A stretch of 64,000 nucleotides of DNA. Origin: Pyrus communis. Its lineage: Eukaryota > Streptophyta > Magnoliopsida > Rosales > Rosaceae. The stretch's first letter is position 1. Each line of letters opens with the position of its first letter. The DNA lies in the NCBI RefSeq assembly GCF_963583255.1, contig NC_084809.1, forward strand, positions 5,069,501 to 5,133,500. Reading direction: 5' to 3'. Below the pieces are notes generated by a model. It was not told where the DNA came from, did no database searches, and saw nothing but the letters and a program-made list of their open reading frames with translations. A program made the translations under genes and the position numbers. Below, one piece after another: positions 23,045 to 35,756 of this stretch.

Positions 23045-24231
23045 TTTGTTGTGTGTTGTGTTGAAATGTTGGTTTTGAGTTTCAACTATACCCTTATCCT
23101 TTTTTGATCAGGTTTAGGATCTGAAATAACTCATAAATTAGAGTGTTGTCATCAGCTTCATCTTGTGTTACTGATCAAGACTGGAGTTAAACAACAACAC
23201 TACATCTAATCACATTTATTGTGTTTCTTTTATTTTCTTGATTCATTTTAAATTTGCTTTCTAGCCAAAATGATCCTTGAGATTTGCTTAACTTCTCATT
23301 TTGGTCTTTAAGATTTAAAATCAATAGAAGTGGTTTCAATTTTGGTCCTACAGTGAAAAATTATGTATATAAAAATCAATATACACAAAATTATCCTCAA
23401 TATAGAAAATAATGGGTCAAAATGATTTGACAAAAATTGGGAGTTTTTTTTATCATTTTATTGATATCATATTTCAGAGACCAAAATGAGGAGTTATACA
23501 AATTTCAGAGAACATTTTGGCTAAAAAAACCTTTTAAATTTCATCTAAATTTCCTTGGAGGTGACTAGTGATGAATTGATATGTATGCTCTATTAATTGA
23601 ATTGTGTTTTAAGTAATTTATGTAGTGATAATAATTCCTTGGAAATCTTTACCTTGGATTAGTCATGTATGGATGGGTTCAGACCAAAAACAGACTTGCA
23701 CTTGTAAATGAATGTTATTGTAAACTCTGTGGTAATGGGAGTTTGAAAACTTTCAACATATCTTTGTTTGTTTTTGTGATTAATTTTTGTTAGTTATGGA
23801 TTGGGGACAATCTTTTCCTCACATCATCAAATCTTAACACGCCCCAACCAATTTTCAAGACTACACGTGGACAACAACTAGGTGACGCATGAGCACGTGT
23901 GGCTTTTGGACTTTCATACGAGGAAAAACTTGCTTTGATACCACGAAGAAAGTTGAGGTTCCACCATAAAACCCAACCTCTTATTAAGCCCATATAAGGT
24001 CTCTTCTCTCATCAATGTGGGACTCATTCTCAACATTATCTACAAAGACTTCATTCATCCAGAGGAAGAACAATGTTCAAGCCCTTTCCATACATTGAAT
24101 TTTCTACAGAGACTTCGTTCATATGTGAATAGTTGACTTGCAATGATCACCACAAAAAGGGCATATAGATTAAGTTCCAGTAACATGCATACGGTAAATC
24201 TTTGCCTGCCTGCTGAATTCTTTGTGCAGCC
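23045..24231 (+). promoter_or_regulatory. Upstream spacer and promoter of copy C
   Basis: From about 23050 it matches the spacer upstream of copy A, broken by a MITE at 23256-23531. The proximal part (24120-24231) is the conserved array promoter but has only one TTGACT W-box (24133-24138), where A and B have two and D has four. Confidence 0.55.
23256..23531. mobile_element. Mutator-type MITE, 276 bp
   Basis: Inverted ends of about 45 bases share TAGCCAAAATG and, further in, CTCATTTTGGTC. The target duplication is TTTTAAATTT (23246-23255 and 23532-23541), 9 to 10 bp, as for Mutator-like elements. The empty site is visible at about 1030-1050 (TTAAATTTCATCTAAATTT). Confidence 0.85.
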
Positions 24232-27200
24232 ATGAATACCAAACCCAACTCAAAGTTCGTGTTCTCCGTTATTTTATTATGTGCATTTCTCGAGTCCCAT
24301 GTTTCCCTTGCAGCAGACACCATCAGCGAAAACCAATCTCTCTCAGGCGATCAAACCATTGTCTCTGCAGGTGGGATGTTTGAGCTAGGTTTCTTCAAAC
24401 CAGGTCAGCTTTCAAACTACTATATAGGCATATGGTACTCCAAGCAAGTAGTATCTGAGATGACTGTTGTTTGGGTAGCAAACAGGGAAATACCAGTATT
24501 TGATAGATTTTCTTCGGTCTTGAGCATCTTAGATGGTAATTTAGTTCTCTTGAACGAGTCCAAAACCCCGGTTTGGTCAACAAATTTAAACTCCACCACC
24601 AATTCTGGTTCTGTACAAGCATTTCTTTTGGATAGCGGAAACCTTGTCTTGAAAGCGGGCTCTAGTAATAATACATCAGAGCCTTTATGGCAAAGCTTTG
24701 ATCATCCAACCCACACTTGGCTACCAGGAGGTAGATTTGGATTCAACAGAATTACAAATCATCCCCAAATTCTCACTTCATGGAAGAATTTGGAGGATCC
24801 TGCGCCAGGTCTTTACTCTCTTGAGCCAGACCCAGAGGAAAGAAGTTCATATATCTTATTGTGGAATAGGTCTAGAAAGTATTGGACCAGCGGACCATGG
24901 GATGAAAGTTCGCACATTTTCAACCAAATTCCTGAAATGAGGATAGTTTCTATCTACAATTATACTTATGTTACGAATGAGAATGAAAGTTATTTCACAT
25001 ATTCTCCTAACAATCCTAAAATTGTATCTCAATTCTTGTTGTCTGCCTCGGGAAAGATTCAGCAACGAACATGGTTGGAGAATTCCAAGCAGTGGAATTT
25101 GTTTTGGTCTCAACCAAGACAGTGTGATGTTTATGCTTCTTGTGGGACTTTCTCCAGTTGCAAACCCACATCCTTGAACTACTGCAAATGTTTGAAGGGC
25201 CTTGTGCCAAACCTGCAGAGTGATTGGGACTCGCAGATTTATTCTGGTGGATGTTCAAGAAGAACCAGTGTGAAGTGTGGGAATGCTACGCAAGACGGGT
25301 TTCTAAAAGTAAATATGGAGTTAATGCCTGAAAATAGACAATATGAAGGTGCTCTTAGTATCGAAAGTTGTAGATCAGCCTGCTTAAATGAATGCCAGTG
25401 CACTGCTTATACTTATAGCAGCAGCGATGGATGTTCAATGTGGCATGGAGATGTCTTGAATCTGCAAGTATTAGAAGCAAATGATGGTGGAGGAATTTTA
25501 TACATCAGAGCTGCAGCTTCCGACATTAAGAAAAAACGTAATAAGAGAATGATATTCGTGTCGCACTTAGTGATCATTATTTGGAGCCATTATCTTGATG
25601 TTGTCAACAAAATATTTTTCTTCTCCTTGCAGGTGTAATTAAGCCGTCCCTTTTGATTGCAATAGTCGTAACAATCATTGGTTTGATTGTTGTCATTTTT
25701 GGCTATTTCTTATGGAAGAAAACTTTGGGAAATAAAAGGTACGGCTACCACTCGATTTCATCTCTTTCTATGTCTTTATCCCTCAAACGTGTTCTAACAG
25801 TATGACTAAAACAGAGAGCATAAGAAGAACCATAATGAGACTAAAAGTAAATTTGATGTTGGAGGTGGAGGTGGAAAGGATGATACAGAACTACCAATCT
25901 TCGGTTTAAGGGCTATAGTAGCTGCTACAAACAACTTTACTGAAGCTAATAAACTCGGGGAGGGAGGATTTGGCCCTGTTTACAAGGTGACACTTCCACC
26001 ATGTGCTTTAAATACAAGTACATTTTTCTTCTCTTGAACACCTTTGTTTATTTCTGACCTTTAGATTGAACAAATCCAAAGAGAATCAAAGGACGGAAAA
26101 AATAGGGGTGGGTAGGAGAAAAAGGCTGTGCAAAAATCATTCCCCCTTTCAGAAAATATGATTTTTTTTCTTTGAACTTCAAAAAATTCTTTCTTGTGCG
26201 CTTTTCTGCCTCCGTACAGGGAATTTTGGCTGAAAACCAAGAAGTAGCCATAAAAAGGTTATCAAAAAAGTCAGGCCAAGGACACCAGGAGTTCATGAAT
26301 GAGTTAAAACTTATTGCCAAGCTCCAACATACCAATCTCGTTAGGCTCTTGGGTTGCTGTCTTGAAGATGAGGAAATGATATTGATCTACGAGTAGATGC
26401 CCAATCGGAGCTTAGACAAACTTTTATTTGGTAAATACACGCTAATGACTTATTAATTCTTTGTTTCTGCAAATTATTTTCCTTGTGTGCAAATGTCATG
26501 TACTGCAAGATGCATGTTATGCACTGTGTCCAACATTTTTTCTAAAATGAAAAGTAAAACACTTGCTCATCTTTCTTCGTGTTTTGTCCAATCAGATGCA
26601 TCTGAAAAAATTGAATTAAATTGGGGAAGACGTTTTCGAATTATAGAAGGCATTGCTCAAGGAGTACTTTATATCCACAAGTACTCGAGATTGAAAATCA
26701 TCCACAGGGACCTAAAAGCAAGCAACATACTGTTGGATGGAGCCTTGAATCCCAAAATTTCAGACTTTGGAATGGCAAGGATTTTCGAGATAAATCAGAC
26801 TGAAGCAAATACAAATAGGGTTGTTGGCACATAGTAAGTCTGCATATATCTGGGACATGTTTTCATTCAAGGAATGTTCTATTGCTTACTTCTCTACATA
26901 TTGTCAATTATGCGCAGCGGCTACATGTCACCCGAGTATGCGAGATATGGTCATTTCTCTGAGAAATTAGATGTATTCAGCTTCGGAGTGTTGTTGTTGG
27001 AGATTGTAAGCGGAAAGAAGAATGCTGCTTTTTACCGCTTTGAACATTCACCAACTCTTGCCGGATGGGTAAGTATTGAAAAATTATTCCAACTCATGAT
27101 CTTTCCATTTTTAAGCCTTCCAAATTTGCAAATGACTGTAAATTCAACATTTTAATTAGGCATGGGAATTGTGGAAAGAAGGAAGAGGAATGGAGGATAT

Positions 27201-27468
27201 TGATGAATCAGTAAGGGAAGCATGTCGGCTCGATGAAGCTTTGAGGTGTATCCATATAGGGTTTTTGTGTGTTCAAGAAACTCCAGCTGATCGACCAACA
27301 ATGTCTTCGGTAATTCATATGTTGCAGGGCAATGAATCTACATCTCTTCCGCCATCCAAAGAACCTGCCTTTTCAACACACAGAAATTCCAATCCTGTTT
27401 GCTCTTCTAAAACGCCTACTGGTTTGTCCCCCAATGCAGTCACCATGAGTTTGCCAGAAGGTCGATAG
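24232..27468 (+). pseudogene. G-type lectin S-receptor-like kinase, copy C, nonsense in kinase N-lobe
   Basis: Exons correspond to copy A: 24232-25537, 25633-25738, 25815-25986, 26220-26430, 26596-26833, 26918-27068 and 27160-27468. All splice sites are kept. In exon 4 the codon that is TAC (Y of YEYMPN) in A, B and D is TAG at 26394-26396. Translation therefore ends after 586 residues, past the glycine loop and VAIK lysine but before the HRD and DFG motifs. The product would be a membrane-anchored lectin receptor with half a kinase lobe and no catalysis. The rest of the kinase remains open and almost identical to its sisters, so the stop is recent. A decoy-like role for a truncated receptor is conceivable but unsupported. 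Confidence 0.9.
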
Positions 27469-27849
27469 GCGTTGGAAGAGCAGTGACAGGCAAGCAGTTG
27501 AGAAAAGAAAATAACCTACAATAGTAGTAGATTAAATATATGTTAAAGTATTTTTCAACTGCAAACCACCTCATTCCTCGGCACAACCATATTTTTATTA
27601 GTTTAAAATAGAGTGTCACTTGTATCTAGGCTCGGCAATTTCTAACACGACCCGATAATCCAACACGACACGACACGACACGAAATTAACAGGTGTTCGG
27701 GTCGACACGATAACGAATCGGATTGTTATCAAGTAACCCGATAAGCACTTGTTAAGATAACGGGTTGGTTCGGGTATACACGTGGATAACACAATACACA
27801 ATAAGCAAAATATTAATTTTATAATTTTAAAACCCTAAAAAAATATTAT

Positions 27850-27912
27850 AATAATTATATATATATATATATATATATTAATTTAACAATTTTATACCCC
27901 TAAAAACTATAA

Positions 27913-27959
<47 letters not shown>

Positions 27960-27960
27960 T
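27850..27960. repeat. AT and AC microsatellites
   Basis: Two runs of AT dinucleotides are separated by a duplicated word (TTTTATACCCCTAAAAA-like). The second run passes into (AC)n ending near 27960. They lie near the left end of the hAT composite. Confidence 0.9.
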
Positions 27961-28385
27961 AGAACTTTGATCAACCATTGGTAATTGGCCAGGTATAAGA
28001 TTGATTCTTCCAATCTTACGGTGCACAATAAAATGGTTTATTTCAATCTTATGGCGTATAGAACCTTTACCGATTGGGGCTCTCTGGAGGATTTTTCCAT
28101 TTAGGCTTTAGATGCTTTTATGTGTTTTTTATAATATTTTTTGTATTATTTTGTACACATCACAATACTTTTTTTTTTAATTTTTTTTATTTTTATGAAT
28201 AAACGATATTATCTACACAGGAGATAAGTGAACAATAATGTGGTCCAAATTCGCTTTTGATGAGAATCGAACCTAAAACATCTCACTTACATATAAAAAT
28301 AAATACTATTAAACTGTAGTATTAAGTGTTGGAACATAATTTGCTTGTTTGGGCTCTAACTCCTCTTTACCTTTGGTTAAGCTAC

Positions 28386-31300
28386 TAGAATTTGTACCCG
28401 CGCGTTGCTGCAAGATTGAAAATTATATGAAAGATTATGCAACTGCAATCTTCATAAACAATGTTCGAGTAAACAATTGAGTTACAAATGCCAACGCAGT
28501 TTATACACAACCTCATCATAAATGAAACAAATTTAAATATCTTAAGAGAATTCTATTTCTTCAAAGCAGAAAGGGGAAAATAATTATTTACTAAATAGTT
28601 GGAGTAACGATAACTGCATCAATTATAAATGTAATATTGAGGGAATACCTGCCAAATAAAGCTTACTACATACTTAGACTTTTCATGTGCTACATGCAAC
28701 GAATGCAGAGCTTGGATACTAGACTTGCTCCTGGTTTGAGCTGTATCCAAAGAAGGGAAAACTGACATTATATTTTTGCAATAAAATTGCAAAAATTCCC
28801 TTGTACAGCTCTCCATGTTGCAGAAGAAAACAAAGACAGTCGACCAATGATGTACGACGATAAAACCATAAGACAAATCAAAAGGTGACATTGATCCAAA
28901 AAATATATGCACGATAACTTCAAAATTAAGTTTTGGAGAGAGAGAGAAAGAGGAGAGAGAGAGGTTGTAACCAGAGACCAAATTCTTTCTTTTTTTTTTT
29001 TTTTTTTTTTTTCCTGATTACCCAGGTGGCAATTCGACTTGGAATTACACAGAAAATTTACTAAAAATCCTAGATTTCATCACCCAACTTTGAAAAAGGA
29101 ATCACAAAGTAACGTATAAGCAAACAGACAACAGAAATCAAAGAAAGGAACACGCGAGAACCAAAACGTTAAAAACAGCACATACCCATTTCAAAGCCCA
29201 AAAATCTTGCAGAGACCAAAATTCCACTCCCTGGAAAACCCAAAATCCGAAAATTAGAAAAATCGAATTTGATAACATTGTACCTTAAGAAACCCCAAAA
29301 TTTCCAGTTAAAACAAAATTAATACAACCTCTGCATAAAATAATCAGACAATAAAAACTCAAATTCGTAAAGCATTTATGTAAAGTACTTATCAGAGAAA
29401 CTTCTGCGAAAAAAGAGCACAGAAAAATTAAGAGTGGAATCCAGTAAAAAACCACATTTAAGATAATGGTGTTAACATACATCAGAATTTCATGCTGCAG
29501 CGCTTTTGCACTCTTTATTGTTAACACCTAAAGTGGTGGCAATGTATTACTAAATACCATGCTCCCACATTTAAAGAGGTGAATTTTCATATGAGGCCAA
29601 TGAATAAATTAGATAATTCTAAGCAATAAGACGTTCATTTCTTTATCGGTGACCTGAAAATTTCTTTTAAAACATTTTCATATGCTTGACATTATATCAT
29701 GCTAATATCATAGATCACATAACTTGAGATAGTTTCATGTTCAAATGGGAACGTAGATGTTATTGATCATAGTTTTAAAGAAAAGTAACAGGACATGGGA
29801 GTCTTATACTGTCCTTTGTTTTGTCCTACTAAACAGAGAAATTTTACGGAAAAAAATCAAGACCTGTAAGATTCTCCTGAAGCCGTTTTGAATTCCTTGA
29901 AACGTGACTATCCCACCAGCAAGCATATGGTCTGGACTCTGCCATCACTCCGGTGCAGCACAATAATAGAACTTGTTTTGAGTTGGGAAAGGCCAGATTA
30001 TCAATTCAAGGAACTTCCACCTCAATATTCCAGAAAATGATTTGCAGTTCTCTCTCTCACCTTCCACCTGTGCACCAAAATCATCAAAGAAAATATCAAG
30101 ATCGTCGGATTGGCATAACGTTCACACCAGCAAGAAGATATCAAGACAAAACAAACAATACGAAATTGCATTTACCAAAGCCGAATACATGCATATGTTG
30201 GGTCTACATTTCTGAGTTTTCATTTCATGAAATAATTTTACAGCCACAAAAGATTTCCTTTCCTGCAGACCATGAGGAGATTTCTGTCGTACTGTTTAAT
30301 AAGTAAATGACAACTGATGCTGTGAAACTTAATCAGCATAGGGTTATAGAAAAGCATAGGACTTAAACTCACAGAAACTACAACAAAATGCAGCCAGGTT
30401 CACCTTTCCATATAAATCGTATATGGTTCTGACAATTTGTAGTTTATAGTTCAATATTTGATCATACACAGATGTTCTAACTTGGGTTGTCGAAGACTAT
30501 ACGTAGGCTCTGCTGGCAATATCGCAGACTTAACAATTATATTTGTATGCTTTATCAAATCCCAGATATAAACATTGCCTAATGCAAGAAACTAAAAACC
30601 GAGGTCCTGTCTTCGATTTTTCCTTCTGCATAAGCGTCATAGCCAACAATTCCTGTCTTCGATTTTTCCTTCTGTCTATGCGTGTTAGCAAACAATTTAC
30701 CAAACGACTCAAAATATAATATATAAAAAAGACACAGAAACTTACTCACTTGTTGCCCTTAACCTTGAACCAAAGTACCAGCACAGTTCTTGTGGGCAGC
30801 GGCCAAATCATCCTTGCAAGAACAACCCAACTCAATCGGAGCCCCGGATTCGTGGCTGTTACTCTCCAAAGCCTGATATTCATAAAACCTGTGTCAGCTT
30901 TAAAAAATCTAACTATTTTCTGAATCACCAGCTACCATTCTTTAAAATCAGTTTCCTGGGAACAAAGATCATTCAAATGTCACTATTATTAAACCTATTA
31001 GCAAGAACAAAGATTCTTAAACTTCCTATTTCCATATATGAATTTAAAGAGGAGAGAAAAACAGAGTTATGCATTAATGAACTAAATGGAAACTAAACAG
31101 AGTTTTGTCTTCAACTTTCACAATACGAAAAAAAATAAAAATTTGGTTCCACAAAAGCCCCAAAGAGAAGCTGAAATTGCTCACCTTGAGTTACAAAACC
31201 GCAAAAAAGGAAAAACCAGGGTCCCCTGACACTGAAAACAAAACCAAAGTAAAAACCCATATGCAGCCGAATTAAACACATACATGCAGCTGAATTAAAC

Positions 31301-31930
31301 ACCCACACGCAGGATCCGCTGGTACGAACAAAACCCTCAAAATCGCAAAAAAAAATAAATTTGAACAGAAAACCCATCTGCATATCCAAAATCACAGAAA
31401 AGAAATTGAAACACCTAAATTGAGAAAGCCATAAAAACTCACCAGGAAACGCTAGCTTTTCTAGGTAAAAAATTTCTCCGAATCCAACTGAAGAACCGAA
31501 GAAACTTCTACAGGTTAGGTGGTTTTTCAGCAAGAAAGTGCGGTTGGTAATTTGTGAGACAAAGTTCGCAGGGTCGGAGAAGGAGAGAAGGCAGCTTTGG
31601 AAAGCGAAAGGAATTGAGGTTCAAGAGCGACAGAAGCAGGGAATTGTGAGGGAAAAAAGTGGAACGGAGGGAAAAGTCGAGAAGAAAGGTCGAGAAGCAG
31701 TCGTGCAGAGCGATGAGCGTCGCGTGGACAAACGCATAATGGAGAAGAATCGGAGGGCATTTATGACATTGAAAACGACAGAAGCTGAGAAGTGATCGAC
31801 AGGTGGAGACGAAGGGCAAAGTCATCTTTTAACTGTTAAAAAAAGGCAGATAACAAAGGAATTGGAGGGCATTTTCGCCCGTTTACAGTTAATGAACAGT
31901 ATTTTTGTGTTGAGTTTTAGTATATGTATA
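28386..31930 (-). mobile_element. Probable Helitron with captured gene-like sequence
   Basis: On the - strand the proposed 3' end reads GCAACGCGCGGGTACAAATT then CTAG followed by T, the CTRR-T end of plant Helitrons after a GC-rich, partly decayed hairpin. At the other side the - strand has ACTAAAACTCAACAC and TACTGTTCATTAAC, words usual at plant Helitron 5' ends, but I cannot place a clean TC start. Inside, the - strand looks gene-like: a pyrimidine-rich leader (31830-31500) and intron-like T-rich tracts. No Rep/helicase was found. A 53-bp direct repeat (TTCGATTTTTCCTTCTG twice) lies at about 30610-30685. Confidence 0.45.
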
Positions 31931-32059
31931 ATATATATTAAATTAAATATTAAAAATTGGTGACCGTTGGATCGGTTAAATATACATGTCATTCAATTTC
32001 TTAAGTGTTATACGTACAAAATAAATAAATTTAAATCTACTTAATATATATATATACAC

Positions 32060-35000
32060 ACACACCATTGAACTTGATGGGATACAAATTCTATGAAACT
32101 AATTTCAACGATCCAACCGTCAAACTTATTTGCATATGCATCGAGATCGCATCAGCAAAAAATCACAAAAAGCAAACATTCAGAGATCAAGTAACAGGAC
32201 AAAACTTTTCGACGGTTATTGTGACATCCCACATCGCCCAGGGGGGTGATCCTTATATATATATTCTCATCTCTACCTTGCACGAGGCCTTTTGGGAGCT
32301 CACTGGCTTCGGGTTCCATAGAAACTCCGAAGTTAAGCGAGTAGCACGCGAGAGCACTCTCATGATGGGTGACCCACTGGGAAGTTCTCGTCTGAGTTCC
32401 CAGAAACAAAACTGTGATGGCGTGGTCGGGGCCCAAGGCAGACAATATTGTGCTCCGGTAGTGGAGCGGGCCCGAGAAGTGGTCCCCCCGGGCCGGGATG
32501 TGACAATTTCGTATCAGAGCCTAACCCTGGCCGTGGTGTGCCAACAAGGACATCGGGCCCCTAAGGGGGGGTGGATTGTGACATCCTACATCGCCTAGGG
32601 GGTGATCCTTATATGTATATTCTCATCTCTACCTAGCACAAGGCCTTTTGGGAGCTCGCTGGCTTCGGGTTCCATGGGAACTCCGAAGTTAAGCAAATAA
32701 CGCGCGAGAGCACTCCCATGATGGGTGACCTACTGGGAAGTTCTCGTGTGAGTTCCTAGAAACAAAACCGTGAGAGTGTGGTCGGGGCCCAAAGCGGACA
32801 ATATTGTGCTACGGTAGTGGAATGGGCCCGAAAAGTGGTCCCCCCGGGCTGGGATGTGACAGTTATCAACGAAAAATCACCATTTGACGGTTATTATAAC
32901 TTCGATTTTGATGATTTTTTACAGCTACACTCCTTAACCATATACGAATACAATGAATGAACTCGATCTTCAATTTAAAATATTTACACTAGTGGATACC
33001 ACAAAATCTTATGTTACACTTTATGAAAGTATGAATAAACTCTTAAGTGTTAGTGAATCTATTATTTTGATGGGATATGCATTCTACGAAAACTAGTTTC
33101 AACGATCCAACCGTCAAACTTGTTTGCATATACTTCGAGATCGCATACGCAAAAAATTGCAAAAAACAAACATTCAGATATCAAGTAATGAGACAAAACT
33201 TTTCGACAGTTATCAACGAAAAATCACGATTTAACGGTTATTTTAACTCCGATTTTGATGATTTTTTACAGCTACACTCCTTGACCCTATATGAATACAA
33301 TGACTAAACTTGATCTTCAATTTAAAATATTTACAATCTTATGTTATACTTAATGAAAGTATGAATAAACTCTTAAGTATTAGTGAATCTATTGTTTTGA
33401 TGGGATACGCATTCTACGAAACTAGTTTCAATGATCCAACCTTCAAACTTGTTTGTATATACTTCGAGATCGCATACGCCAAAAATTGCAAAAAACAAAC
33501 ATTCAGATATCAAGTAACGGGACAAAACTTTTCGACGATTATCAACGAAAAATCACGATTTAACGACTATTTGAACTCTGATTTTGATGATTTTTTATAG
33601 CTATACTCCTTGACCCTATATGAATACAATGACTGAACTTGATGTTCAATTTAAAATATTTACACTAGTGGATACCACAAAATCTTATGTTATACTTAAT
33701 GAAAGTATGAATAAACTCTTAAGTGTTAGTGAATCTATTGTTTTGGTGGGATACGCATTCTATGAAACTAGTTTCAACGATCCAACCGTCAAACATGTTT
33801 GTATATACTTCGAGATAGCATACGCCAAAAATTGTAAAAACCAAACATTCAGAGATCCAGTAACGGGATAAAACTTTTCAACGATTATCAACAAAAAATC
33901 ACGATTTAACGGTTATTTTAACTTCGATTTTGATAATTTTTTTACAGCTACATTCCTTGACCCTATACGAATACATTGAATGAACTCGATCTTCAATTTA
34001 AAATATTTACACTAGTGGATACCATAAAATCTTATGTTATACTTAATGAAAGTATGAATAAACTCTTAAGTGTTAGTGAATCTATTGTTTTGATGGGATA
34101 CACATTCTACGAAACTAGTTTCAACGATCCAACCGTCAAACATTTTTGTATATACTTCGAGATCGCATACACGAAAAATTACAAAAAAAAACATTCAGAG
34201 ATCAAGTAACGGGACAAAACTTTTCGACGGTTATCAATGAAAAATCACGATTTAACGGTTATTTTGACTCAGATTTTGATGATTTTTTACAGCTACATTC
34301 CTTGACCCTATACGAATACAATTAAGGAACTCGATCTTTAATTTAAAATATTTACACTAGTGGATACCATAAAATCTTATGTTATACTTAATGAAAGTAT
34401 GAATAAATTCTTAAGTGTTAGTGAATCTATTGTTTGATTGGATATGCATTCTACGAAACTAGTTTCAACGATTCAACCGTCAAACTTGTTTGTATATATT
34501 TCGAGATTGCATACATGAAAAATTGCAAAAAACAAAGATTCAGAGATCAAGTAACGGGACAAAACTTTTCGACGGTTATCAACAAAAAATCATGATTTAA
34601 CGATTATTTTAACTCTGATTTTGATGATTTTTTACAGCCACACTCCTTGACCCTATGTGAATATAATGAATGAACTTGATCTTCAATTTAAAATATTTAC
34701 ACTAGTGGGTACTACAAAATCTTATGTTATATATACTTAATGAAAGTATGAATAAATTCTGAAGTGTTAGTGAATCTATCGTTTTGATGGGATACGCATT
34801 CTACGAAATTAATTTCAACGATCCAACCGTCAAACTTGTTTGTATATGCTTCGAGATCACTTAAGCTAAAAAGCGCAAAAAAAAAAAACATTCAGAGATC
34901 AAGTAAAGGAACAAAACTTTTCGACAATTATCAATGAAAAATCACGATTTAACGGTTATTTTAACTCCGATTTTGATGATTTTTTTACACTACACTCCTT

Positions 35001-35756
35001 GACCCTATATGAATACAATGAATGAACTCGATCTTCAATTAAAAATACTTGCACTAATGGATACCACAAAATCTTATGTTATACTTAATGAAAGTATGAA
35101 TAAACTCTTAAGTGTTAGTGAATCTATTGTTTTGATGGCATATGCATTCTATGAAACTAGTTTAAACGATCCAACCGTCGTTTGTATGTACTTCGAGATC
35201 ACATACGCCAAAAATTGAAAAAAACAAACATTTAGAGATCAAGTAATGAGACAAAACTTTTCGACAGTTATCATCGAAAAATCAATGATTTAACGGTTAT
35301 TTTAACTTCGATTTTGATGATTTTTTACAGTTACACTCATTGAACCTATATGAATACAATGAATGAATTCTATCTTCAATTTAAAATATTTACCCAATCA
35401 CAAAATCTTATGTTATACTTAATGAAAGTATTAATAAACTCTAAGTGTTAGTGAATTTATCGTTATGATGGGATATGCATTCTACGAAAATAATTTAATG
35501 ATCCAACCGCCAAACTTGTTTGTATTTGCTTCAAGATCGCATACGCCAAAAATTGCAAAAAACAAACATTCAGATATCAAATAACGGGACAAAACTTTTC
35601 AACGATTATCAACGAAAAATCACGATTGCACGGTTATTTTAACTCTGATTTTGGTGATTTTTAACAGCTACACTCCTTGACCCTATATGAATACAATAAA
35701 TGAATTCGATCTTCAATTTAAAATATTTACACTAGTGGATACCACAAAATCTTATG
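32060..35756. repeat. Tandem satellite array, about 345-bp monomers
   Basis: The word TTCAATTTAAAATATT recurs near 32969, 33314, 33644, 33991, 34335, 34680, 35030, 35373 and 35709, giving spacing of about 330-350 bp and about nine monomers. Each monomer holds AACGATCCAACCGTCAAAC and ACAAAACTTTTCGACG. Reading frames of 70-100 codons recur because monomers share the sequence, but they are broken by indels. The first monomer is split by a Cassandra insertion. Confidence 0.93.
32220..32861 (+). mobile_element. Cassandra TRIM retrotransposon (5S-like LTRs)
   Basis: Two LTRs, 32220-32505 and 32577-32861, start TGTGACATCC and end GGGATGTGACA. The target duplication is GTTAT (32215-32219 and 32862-32866). 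Between them are a tRNA-Met-type primer site (GTATCAGAGC, from 32511) and a G-rich polypurine tract (32564-32576). Each LTR carries a 5S rRNA-like block (32301-32390 and about 32656-32745) with AACTCCGAAGTTAAGC and GATGGGTGACC, the hallmark of Cassandra. It has no coding capacity. The LTRs differ at many sites, so insertion is not recent. Confidence 0.95.

Noticed and set aside
31111..31825. Minus-strand frames of 140 and 105 codons as a host gene
   Set aside because: Rich in F, L and S from pyrimidine-rich leader and T-rich intron-like sequence, inside a probable Helitron. No domain, and no exon chain I could assemble.
32301..32745. Two apparent 5S rRNA genes
   Set aside because: They are the 5S-like blocks inside the two Cassandra LTRs, with target duplication and primer site around them. 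They are not an rDNA array.
33077..35218. Recurrent 70-97 codon frames resembling a small tandem protein family
   Set aside because: The frames repeat only because the satellite monomers repeat. They are interrupted in some monomers and contain no recognisable domain.
32060..35756. Regularly spaced repeats as a CRISPR-like array
   Set aside because: The genome is plant, the period is about 345 bp with no unique spacers, and monomers are contiguous; it is a satellite.
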